From Bacteroidota bacterium (lineage in GTDB: Bacteria > Bacteroidota > Bacteroidia > UKL13-3): a DNA stretch of 8,570 bases. A model generated the notes under the pieces. That model had not been told where the DNA came from and searched no databases. It saw only the letters and a list, made by a program, of their open reading frames with translations. The position numbers and the translations under genes are program-made. Every line of letters starts with the position of its first letter. The first letter of the stretch is position 1. Below, one piece after another: positions 1 through 5,519 of the stretch. The DNA is taken from contig CANHRW010000079.1 in assembly GCA_947462865.1 (NCBI GenBank), positions 1 to 8,570 on the forward strand. The letters run 5' to 3'.

Positions 1-17
1 GCCAGCGCGCCTTTTTT
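1..17 (+). terminator. Possible 3' arm and U-tract of a terminator cut by the left edge
   Basis: The window opens with an 11-base, almost purely G/C block (GCCAGCGCGCC) followed directly by six T. In otherwise AT-rich DNA this looks like the right arm and T-run of a plus-strand intrinsic terminator whose left arm lies outside the window. It would end a plus-strand gene converging on the lipoprotein gene at 35. The missing half cannot be seen, so this is inference only. Confidence 0.3.
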
Positions 18-34
18 ATAGCCTCTATCAACAC

Positions 35-1672
35 TTAACAAACTACAGACAATACCCCTACTATTTTCAAAGTATTGGTTGTTGCATCATACGTTGCAGT
101 GCATTTTAAACCATTGACACTTGGTACTACAAAATTAGTTTTAGAAAGGGGAATAGAAACGGTGTAGGTAGTTCCTTTATAAAATGTTTCTAGTTTATAG
201 GTTTTACCGTTTTCTAACGTAAACTTTGCTTTATTAGAAGTACCGCTGTAAAAAGAAGTTTCGTAACTGGTACCATTGAATAAGTAAAACCAATTGCTTA
301 GTTGGGCATCAACTGGCTTATTGCTACAACTAGCCATAATTGACACATCTATATTTACATAATCAGGAGCTACTCCATTGGCGACAATAGCAACCGAACC
401 TTTTGTACAAGGGTTGAATAACTCTGATTCACCAATTAATTTGCCACCATTGTTATTGTCTGTGATTCTAATTTTCACATTGGCCGTATTAGGTGTTGAG
501 GCAAAAACAGCTTTCATGCCATTTGAAATGGGCGTTGAATGTAAAGCACCCAAATAATTGCCATTAGGAGTTACCATGGTAATTTCATAATTACCTCCTG
601 ATAAATTGGTTTGTATATTTACTGTTAATGGCTTTTGACAGGTGCCATAAGAACCAAAATAACTCCATCCCCAATCTAAATTCCATCCAGACAAATGACT
701 CATTTCAAATTTGGCATTTAATTTTCCATTGTCAGAAAACACAGTTGCCTGACCTTCATAAATCCATTCTCCTGTTTCTTCATTCAAACTCCAAACAGGA
801 ATAGAATCTCCTGCTTGAATTGGGTTGCCGGTTTCAAAATTGTCTTGATTGGCATTGAGTTCAATTGATGCGGTAATTGGCTTACTAAATTTTTTTACTT
901 CTGTATTTCCTGCTTTCATATTCATTGTAAACATGCCTGCAGTAACAAAATTTAAACCGCCTTCAATAATATTTCCATCAGGTCCTCTCACACTTTGCGG
1001 TTCTAAGCCACCAGGAAATGCATTGTTAGCCGATGGACTTTGAGCTGAATAAAATTGAATATTTGTAGATACGTTTCCAGCCGATATTGCTACGCCATTG
1101 GCATCCAAAAGTTGTGTGCCTGAATCTAATTGTAAGGTAACCGTTTCAGTGGTACCTGAAGGAGTGGGTGTTGTAATGGTTTGGTCTGACTGCACCACTC
1201 CATTTAATAAGCCAATGTCAATAGTTTTAATAGCAACACCCAATGGTGGACTTCCTTGTTCTTGAAGATAAACAGTAACCACTGAAGGTTCACTTGCCGT
1301 AACAACAATGTCTTTAACCAATCTCAAAAATCCTGGTGCTGAAACATCAATTTTAAACGTGATTCTATTGGAAGAAGAAAGTAATTGGTTATTTTTAACA
1401 AACAATGGAGCCATACCTAGCTTTGCAAAAAAGTTAGGTTGACCATCTTGATTCACTAAATAATTTGCGCCTGTTCCGGTAATTTTCACATCAAAATTAC
1501 CTGGACGTGTTGCTGATGCACCATTGGCATTTACAAATCGGAGTAGTATTGAATTACTGTATTGGGCTGTATTTACATTTACACGTACATCATCTGTGAT
1601 TCCTCTTTTACAGGCAGTGATTATGGTAAAAGCTACAATAATGATTGACAGAACTATGCTAATTTTTTTCAT
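35..1672 (-). CDS. Large lipoprotein of unknown function with a CILP/FAM171-like segment
   Basis: The protein has 545 residues. It begins MKK, then a hydrophobic stretch (4-20) and a lipobox I18-T19-A20-C21, so it should be exported and lipid-anchored at Cys21. Residues 40-140 and 350-545 are rich in beta-forming, Thr/Ser/Asn/Gly segments that look like stacked Ig- or carboxypeptidase-regulatory-like beta-sandwiches. Around 292-334 there is a motif of the form W-x-L-N-E-x-T-G-E-W-x-x-E-G, followed by H-L-S-G-W-N, resembling a segment found in FAM171/CILP-type proteins and many Bacteroidota surface proteins; this resemblance is from memory. Cysteines at 345, 422, 449, 524 and 545 fall in the C-terminal third and may form disulfides. 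The start is fixed by the signal peptide and by position: ATG lies 5 bases after the barrel gene's stop, so the two are surely co-transcribed. There is no catalytic motif, and no clear acidic surface-export signal follows the cysteine. Substrate and partner are unknown. Confidence 0.85.
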   Translation of the reverse strand: MKKISIVLSIIIVAFTIITACKRGITDDVRVNVNTAQYSNSILLRFVNANGASATRPGNFDVKITGTGANYLVNQDGQPNFFAKLGMAPLFVKNNQLLSSSNRITFKIDVSAPGFLRLVKDIVVTASEPSVVTVYLQEQGSPPLGVAIKTIDIGLLNGVVQSDQTITTPTPSGTTETVTLQLDSGTQLLDANGVAISAGNVSTNIQFYSAQSPSANNAFPGGLEPQSVRGPDGNIIEGGLNFVTAGMFTMNMKAGNTEVKKFSKPITASIELNANQDNFETGNPIQAGDSIPVWSLNEETGEWIYEGQATVFSDNGKLNAKFEMSHLSGWNLDWGWSYFGSYGTCQKPLTVNIQTNLSGGNYEITMVTPNGNYLGALHSTPISNGMKAVFASTPNTANVKIRITDNNNGGKLIGESELFNPCTKGSVAIVANGVAPDYVNIDVSIMASCSNKPVDAQLSNWFYLFNGTSYETSFYSGTSNKAKFTLENGKTYKLETFYKGTTYTVSIPLSKTNFVVPSVNGLKCTATYDATTNTLKIVGVLSVVC

Positions 1673-1677
1673 GGGGT

Positions 1678-2391
1678 TTAGTTGATTTTATAGTTGAAAC
1701 TCAATTGAAAAACAGGATAATACCTGTAATCGGCTGTATTTTTATTAATTTGCGTTGCCATTGCTGCGTTGTCTTGTAGACGAGCAGTACCAATTACTGT
1801 AGTAGAAGGCTGACTGAGATAAAACAAGCCTAAATCCATATTTATATTGAATTTACTCTCTGGAATTGGCATTCCAAATCCAAGACCTGCATAAGGGGCC
1901 AAACCTTTCCAATCAATGTTCAACTGTAACTGACCAATATCTGCAGGTGTATAAGTAACATTTTCAATGGTATAGGCCGACTTTGGCAACAATGTTGCTT
2001 TTAAATCTCCTTTTACAAAATAAGCAAATCCACCTACCAATCTGAGTCCAATGTGTTCAAAGACTTGATATTCTCCCATCAAATGAACGTTGGCAAAACT
2101 GGCTGCTAAATTAGCTGTGGTAGATAATCCGCTCACTGTGATTGGCATTTTGTATGTGGCAGGCAGATAACTTGCGCCAGCTCTTAAAAAGACTCTATCT
2201 ATTAATTCTGTTTTGTAATTGAGCCCAATTCCTGCAGTTCCCAGGTGAATTCCCACCGCAGCATTCATAGATTTGAAATCGAATGAAATTTTCTTTTTAG
2301 AATCCGGATTGGTTGATTTTTCATTTTTTTCTGATGCTGACAATAAAGTCAGGTTCAGTAAAAGTAAAAATATGGTTGTAATTTTTTTCAT
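1678..2391 (-). CDS. Signal-peptide outer-membrane beta-barrel-like protein
   Basis: The protein has 237 residues. It starts MKK with a hydrophobic h-region (about 5-18) and a likely signal peptidase I site near S-A-S (18-20), followed by a charged Lys/Asn/Glu/Ser linker. From about residue 40 on it shows alternating hydrophobic and polar strands with glycine turns (for example AVGIHLGTAGIGLNY and APYAGLGFGMPIP), and it ends in an aromatic-rich strand (FQLSFNYKIN), as outer-membrane barrels do. The pattern Y-T-P-A-D-I-G, then W-K-G-L-A-P-Y-x-G-x-G-F-G, then D-Y-R-Y-Y-P-V, is one I associate with a Bacteroidota family of small uncharacterised barrels, so an OMP role is likely but its cargo or function is not known. 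It is the first gene of a two-gene unit with the lipoprotein; the barrel could anchor or help display that lipoprotein, but this is inference. The start has an A/T-rich leader (TTTAAACC before ATG) and no Shine-Dalgarno site. Confidence 0.85.
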   Translation of the reverse strand: MKKITTIFLLLLNLTLLSASEKNEKSTNPDSKKKISFDFKSMNAAVGIHLGTAGIGLNYKTELIDRVFLRAGASYLPATYKMPITVSGLSTTANLAASFANVHLMGEYQVFEHIGLRLVGGFAYFVKGDLKATLLPKSAYTIENVTYTPADIGQLQLNIDWKGLAPYAGLGFGMPIPESKFNINMDLGLFYLSQPSTTVIGTARLQDNAAMATQINKNTADYRYYPVFQLSFNYKIN

Positions 2392-2479
2392 GGTTTAAAT
2401 TTTACACAAGTTGAAGAATCCTTTTAATTTTTACAAATTAAATTTTTAATAATGAAATTCAGCATACTACAGTTTCATT

Positions 2480-3211
2480 TTACCAAGACCCGCTTGAGCC
2501 TCCTCCGCCAAAACTTCCACCTCCGAAGCCTCCAAAACCAGAATCTCCTCCGCTAAATCCACCACTTCCAAAACTTCCGTAATAAGGTGTTCCAAAACCT
2601 CTTCTGAACCCGCCATTTCTACCACCGCCTTTGTTTCTAAATATGAAAAATAACAACAAAACACCTAAAATCAATAACAATTGAAACAAGCTCAATTCAT
2701 TTTTTTTGTGTTTGGGCAGGTCATTTATGAATTCGCCTGCTGCAGCTTGCATGATGGCAGTTGTTGCGGCATCAATTCCTTCAGCGTACAATGCTTTTTT
2801 AAAATAAGGTTTAATGATTTCATTGATAATTCTCTTTGACAAAGCATCTGTAATGGTAGCCTCCATGCCATAACCGGTATGAATTCTTATTTTCCTATCA
2901 TCAATTGCAACATACAACAGCAAGCCATTGTTTTTGTCTTTGTTACCAATACCCCAAGATTGAGCCAATCTTTGACAATAATCAAAATCATCATCCCCTT
3001 CTAGACTGTTTTCAATTACTACCGCAATTTGAGTAGAAGTTGAATCGAAATAGGCCTTTAATTTATTTTCTATTTGTACAGCATCAGCTTGTCCAATCAC
3101 ATTGGCGTAATCATTTAAGAATTTAGGAGGGTTGGGCTGGACAGGAATTTCTTTGGCTTGAATATGAACAATAGATATTACCCCTAAAATGAAAGTTATA
3201 ATTCTATTCAT
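2480..3211 (-). CDS. Exported TPM-domain protein (YgcG-like) with glycine-rich tail
   Basis: The protein has 243 residues from the chosen ATG at 3211. Residues 1-19 form a signal peptide ending at Q-A-K. The TPM domain covers about 27-165: it opens with F-L-N-D-Y-A-N-V-I (31-39), a classic TPM entry motif, and contains W-G-I-G (86-89), N-N-G-L-L-L-Y-V-A (94-102) and the R-x-I-R-I-H-T-G-Y-G-M-E segment (106-117). A single membrane helix follows at about 173-191, then a tail (195-243) almost entirely Gly, Phe and Ser, ending G-S-W, typical of YgcG-type proteins. The domain should be periplasmic with the tail on the cytoplasmic side. A longer reading from 3238 would add nine residues that spoil the signal peptide, whereas the start at 3211 has an excellent Shine-Dalgarno site. 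It overlaps the upstream TPM gene by 8 bases. TPM proteins are linked in the literature to photosystem II repair and to phosphatase activity in plants; the bacterial role with LemA is not settled. Confidence 0.92.
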   Translation of the reverse strand: MNRIITFILGVISIVHIQAKEIPVQPNPPKFLNDYANVIGQADAVQIENKLKAYFDSTSTQIAVVIENSLEGDDDFDYCQRLAQSWGIGNKDKNNGLLLYVAIDDRKIRIHTGYGMEATITDALSKRIINEIIKPYFKKALYAEGIDAATTAIMQAAAGEFINDLPKHKKNELSLFQLLLILGVLLLFFIFRNKGGGRNGGFRRGFGTPYYGSFGSGGFSGGDSGFGGFGGGSFGGGGSSGSW

Positions 3212-3647
3212 GCATATCCTCCCCCATCGAAATTTCATTGCTCAATTCGTTGACATCATTGGATTGAAAAGGAAAATAGTGTTTTAATTTCTTACCAGTC
3301 TCTAAAATGGCCAATTCAATACCTGAGACAAAGTTGCCTTTTTTAAAATGCACTGATAATTGTGTACTAATGCTATCCCAAAATTCATTGCCTACAACCG
3401 CATGAATACCCGAATCGCCAATAATGGCAAACTGTTTTGCATTGATGGCCATATAAATTAAAACGCCGTTTCGTTGTTCGGTTTTATGCATATTGAGCTG
3501 TTCAAAAACAATTTTAGCACGTTCAATGGCGCTAGAACCTGATGTTAAGTCTTGGTCAATGTGAACCCTGATTTCTCCAGATGTGTCTTTTTCAGCAACC
3601 TGAATGGCCAGGACCAATTTTTCTGTATCTTTTTGATTAAAATTCAT
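3204..3647 (-). CDS. TPM-domain protein without signal peptide
   Basis: The protein has 147 residues and is essentially a single TPM domain. Visible landmarks are the S-G-E-I-R-V-H-I strand (23-30), R-N-G-V-L-I-Y-M-A-I (59-68), and F-A-I-I-G-D-S-G-I-H (73-82), the counterpart of the R-x-I-R-I-H-T-G-Y-G segment in the next gene. Near the end is H-Y-F-P-F-Q-S-N-D-V-N-E-L-S-N-E-I-S (123-140), a closing sequence I recognise as usual in the Bacteroidota members of this family. No signal peptide or membrane helix is present, so it is probably cytoplasmic or membrane-associated through LemA or the other TPM protein. It is the middle gene of lemA-TPM-TPM and overlaps the exported paralogue by 8 bases. 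Its ATG follows an intrinsic terminator by only 11 bases, so its expression probably depends on read-through from lemA or on a promoter within lemA. The biochemical function is unknown. Confidence 0.92.
   Translation of the reverse strand: MNFNQKDTEKLVLAIQVAEKDTSGEIRVHIDQDLTSGSSAIERAKIVFEQLNMHKTEQRNGVLIYMAINAKQFAIIGDSGIHAVVGNEFWDSISTQLSVHFKKGNFVSGIELAILETGKKLKHYFPFQSNDVNELSNEISMGEDMHE
3217..3225 (-). promoter_or_regulatory. Strong Shine-Dalgarno site coupling the two TPM genes
   Basis: On the minus strand GGGGGAGGA ends five bases before the ATG at 3211. It lies inside the last codons (M-G-E-D) of the upstream TPM gene, so ribosomes finishing that gene sit over this start. It is notable because the other starts in the window lack such a site, and it decides the 3211 start over 3238. 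Confidence 0.8.
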
Positions 3648-3658
3648 TTGTATAGCTC

Positions 3659-3684
3659 AAAAAAAGCCGGAATAACCGGCTTTT
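3659..3684 (-). terminator. Intrinsic terminator/attenuator between lemA and the TPM genes
   Basis: In the minus-strand transcript AAAAGCCGG and CCGGCUUUU form a perfect 9-bp stem around the loop UUAUU, and the 3' arm runs on into a tract of seven U. This is a textbook intrinsic terminator, stronger on the minus strand than on the plus strand, where the stem is followed by A. It lies 18 bases after the lemA stop and ends 11 bases before the next start codon, so it may act as a partial terminator setting the ratio of LemA to the TPM proteins. Confidence 0.85.
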
Positions 3685-3702
3685 AAAAAATTTAATAATT
3701 GA

Positions 3703-4293
3703 TTAAAACTTAACTTCAGGGGCCTTGGCAGCTTCTGCATCTGCTTCAAAATAACCTTTCTTGTCAAACCCAAATAGGCCTGCAAACATTACCTGAGGAA
3801 ATTTCCTGATATAGGCATTGTAATCTTTGACTGCATTATTGAATTGGTCTCTTTCTACTTTAATTCTGTTTTCAGTACCTTCAATTTGGCTTTGTAATTC
3901 TGAAAAATTTTGGGTAGCTCTTAATTGAGGATATTGTTCAGCAACAACCATCAAACGACCCAAAGCTTGGCTCAATTGGCCTTGAGAAGCTTGGAATTTC
4001 TGTAAAGACTCTGGTGATAATTTTGAAGGATCAACCGTCATTTGACTGGCTTTTGATCTGGCCTCAATAACGGCTGTGAGTGTTTCTTGTTCAAAGTTGG
4101 CAGCCCCTTTTACAGTTGCCACTAAATTCGGAATTAGATCCAATCTTCTTTGGTAAGCACTTTGGACGGTGGCCCACGCCCTTTCTGTATTCTCTTGTTT
4201 GTTTACCATAGAATTGTATGAGCTACAAGCCCCTACAAATAACATCAACACCAATCCTACAACCGATAATAAGACAATTGTTCCTTTTTTCAT
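3703..4293 (-). CDS. lemA: LemA family protein
   Basis: The protein has 196 residues, the usual LemA size. Residues 5-22 form a hydrophobic N-terminal segment ending in V20-G21-A22-C23, a plausible lipobox, so it may be a lipoprotein rather than a simple N-anchored protein. The helical LemA domain follows: E-x-x-x-A-W-A-T-V-Q-S-A-Y-Q-R-R-x-D-L-I-P-N-L-V-A-T-V-K-G (35-63 region), F-E-Q-E-T-L-T-A-V-I-E-A-R-S-K-A (67-82), then Y-P-Q-L-R-A-T-Q-N-F-x-x-L-Q-x-x-I-E-G-T-E-N-R-I (121-144), and the closing F-P-Q-V-M-F-A-G-L-F-G-F region (165-176). The Y-N pair just after Cys23 is also typical. It is first in a lemA-TPM-TPM operon, a gene order widely shared in Bacteroidota. The family is named after a Listeria epitope; its molecular role remains unclear, with envelope maintenance or stress suggested by context. 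A terminator follows directly. Confidence 0.96.
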   Translation of the reverse strand: MKKGTIVLLSVVGLVLMLFVGACSSYNSMVNKQENTERAWATVQSAYQRRLDLIPNLVATVKGAANFEQETLTAVIEARSKASQMTVDPSKLSPESLQKFQASQGQLSQALGRLMVVAEQYPQLRATQNFSELQSQIEGTENRIKVERDQFNNAVKDYNAYIRKFPQVMFAGLFGFDKKGYFEADAEAAKAPEVKF

Positions 4294-4328
4294 GTTTTAA
4301 AATTTTTGAATAATTGAGTTTAAATATA

Positions 4329-4361
4329 CAAATACATTGCCAAAAACTGCTCTCTGCCAAA
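4329..4361 (-). promoter_or_regulatory. Candidate Bacteroidota-type promoter for lemA
   Basis: On the minus strand TTTG (4358-4361) and TGTATTTG (4329-4336, seven of eight matches to TAnnTTTG) are separated by 21 bases, in keeping with the -33/-7 arrangement used by the primary sigma factor of this phylum. Transcription would begin near 4322, giving a leader of about 30 bases before the lemA ATG. Confidence 0.45.
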
Positions 4362-4424
4362 TTGTATGTAATTTGTATGAATAGATTTTTGTAATCTGTT
4401 TATTGAAGCTGAATCAAATTGTAT
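4358..4424. repeat. Two exact copies of CAAATTGTAT in the lemA/glycosyltransferase divergent region
   Basis: CAAATTGTAT occurs at 4358-4367 and again at 4415-4424, with a related ATTTGTATG at 4371-4379 in between. The first copy overlaps the candidate -33 box of lemA; the second lies 24 bases before the glycosyltransferase start. It could be a shared operator, but in AT-rich DNA a chance 10-mer repeat is possible. Confidence 0.3.
4362..4389 (+). promoter_or_regulatory. Weak candidate promoter for the glycosyltransferase gene
   Basis: On the plus strand TTG at 4362-4364 and TAGATTTT at 4382-4389 (seven of eight to TAnnTTTG) lie 17 bases apart. The leader would be about 50 bases. The spacing is short and the last base does not match, so this is only a suggestion. 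Confidence 0.2.
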
Positions 4425-4448
4425 ATCTTGCCAAAAGAATTTTTTGCT

Positions 4449-5519
4449 ATGATATTTAACAGCGATTGCATCTACTATAAAGGACATATTCCATGCAAAC
4501 CTCATAAAGAAAATGGGTACCACTGCGAAAATTGTCCTACCTATACCAAAATCTCCAAAAGAATACTCATTATTAAACTGGGTGCGATTGGCGATGTTAT
4601 CAGAACAACACCTCTTATTGTTCGCTACAAGAAACTATATCCTGATTGTAAAATTACTTGGTTAACTTGGACTCCTGATATTTTACCTAGCTCAAAAATT
4701 GACGAGGTATTGAAATGGGACCACAATTCAATACTATATGTTCAACATGCTAGCTGGGACATTGCAATTAACTTAGACAAAGAAAAAGAAGCGGGTGCAT
4801 TGCTCAAAACCATTGATGCCAAAGAGAAATTTGGATACATTTTAAAAGACAATGAAATTCAACCAGCAAACGAATTAGCTGTCCACAAATTTGCCACTGG
4901 CATGTTCGACGATGTTTCTAAAGCGAATACCAAATCTTATTTACAAGAAATTTTTGAAATCTGTGGATTGAAACACGAGGGAGAACCTTATTTAATGGAT
5001 ACCCATCAAGAAAAAGGCTACCAGTGGAATTTACCGCATGACAAAAAAATAATTGGCTTGAATACCGGTTGTGGTGGCAGATGGACAACCCGTTTATGGA
5101 CCATTGAAAAATGGGTTGAACTCGTCGCACTTCTAAAAAAGCAACACCCCGATGCCCATATTTTATTATTGGGTGGAGAGGCTGAAGATGCAAGAAACAA
5201 GCAAATTCAAGAGCAATCTGGTGCACACTATTTGGGTTATTTTTCTTTGTTTGAATTCATCAATTTGGTAAATCATTGCCACCTTGTGGTTACACAAGTT
5301 ACAATGGGCATGCACATTACATTGGCACTTGGAAAGAAAATCATTTTAATGAACAATATTTTTAATCCATATGAGTTTGACTTGTTTGGAAATGGAGAAA
5401 TTGTTTCCCCTGACAAAGCTTGTAAATGTTTTTACAGAGGTTCATGTATAGATGGTACCAGCTGTATGGAAAATCTGCCTGCAGAAAAAATTGCAGCAGC
5501 AACACAAAGACATTTCTAA
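4449..5519 (+). CDS. GT9-type (heptosyltransferase-like) glycosyltransferase with terminal cysteine clusters
   Basis: The protein has 356 residues from the ATG at 4449. A TTG ten codons upstream is less likely, because the recognisable start is M-I-F-N-S-D-C. Residues 1-30 carry C7, C16, C26 and C29 in a D-C-x(8)-C-K-P-H-K-x-x-G-x-H-C-x-x-C frame. The GT9 N-domain begins with R-I-L-I-I-K-L-G-A-I-G-D-V-I-R-T-T-P-L (38-56), where D49 matches the catalytic Asp of WaaC. The C-domain has G-L-N-T-G-C-G-G-R-W-T-T-R-L-W (203-217) and I-L-L-L-G-G-E-A-E-D (238-247). The next conserved stretch, V-V-T-Q-V-T-M-G-M-H (280-289), has Val where classic heptosyltransferases carry the Asp of D-T-G-x-x-H. Four more cysteines (325, 327, 333, 339) sit near the end. 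It probably transfers a sugar to a lipopolysaccharide-like or other surface glycan in the cytoplasm; donor and acceptor are unknown. There are no neighbouring glycan genes in view. Its stop abuts that of the convergent propeller gene. Confidence 0.92.
   Translation: MIFNSDCIYYKGHIPCKPHKENGYHCENCPTYTKISKRILIIKLGAIGDVIRTTPLIVRYKKLYPDCKITWLTWTPDILPSSKIDEVLKWDHNSILYVQHASWDIAINLDKEKEAGALLKTIDAKEKFGYILKDNEIQPANELAVHKFATGMFDDVSKANTKSYLQEIFEICGLKHEGEPYLMDTHQEKGYQWNLPHDKKIIGLNTGCGGRWTTRLWTIEKWVELVALLKKQHPDAHILLLGGEAEDARNKQIQEQSGAHYLGYFSLFEFINLVNHCHLVVTQVTMGMHITLALGKKIILMNNIFNPYEFDLFGNGEIVSPDKACKCFYRGSCIDGTSCMENLPAEKIAAATQRHF

Noticed and set aside
849..1043. Plus-strand 64-residue frame within the lipoprotein gene
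   Set aside because: It is antisense to a well-supported coding region and resembles no known family.
2434..2441. TTAATTTG on the minus strand as a -7 box for the barrel gene
   Set aside because: It matches seven of eight positions but has no TTG at a suitable distance upstream, and the surrounding DNA is so AT-rich that such matches are expected by chance.
2451..2479. AATGAAA ... TTTCATT inverted repeat after the exported TPM gene as a terminator
   Set aside because: The 7-bp stem is nearly all A-T with a 15-base loop and no U-run on the minus strand, so it is too weak to call.
2467..2664. 65-residue Glu/Val/Leu-rich frame at the 3' end of the exported TPM gene
   Set aside because: It is the glycine-rich tail read in another frame; the repeated GGN codons give its odd Glu/Val composition.
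4320..4523. 67-residue minus-strand frame across the divergent promoter region
   Set aside because: It overlaps both the lemA promoter candidate and the glycosyltransferase start, and has no domain or start signal.
4918..5226. 102-residue minus-strand frame inside the glycosyltransferase gene
   Set aside because: It runs antisense to conserved GT9 sequence with no recognisable domain or promoter.
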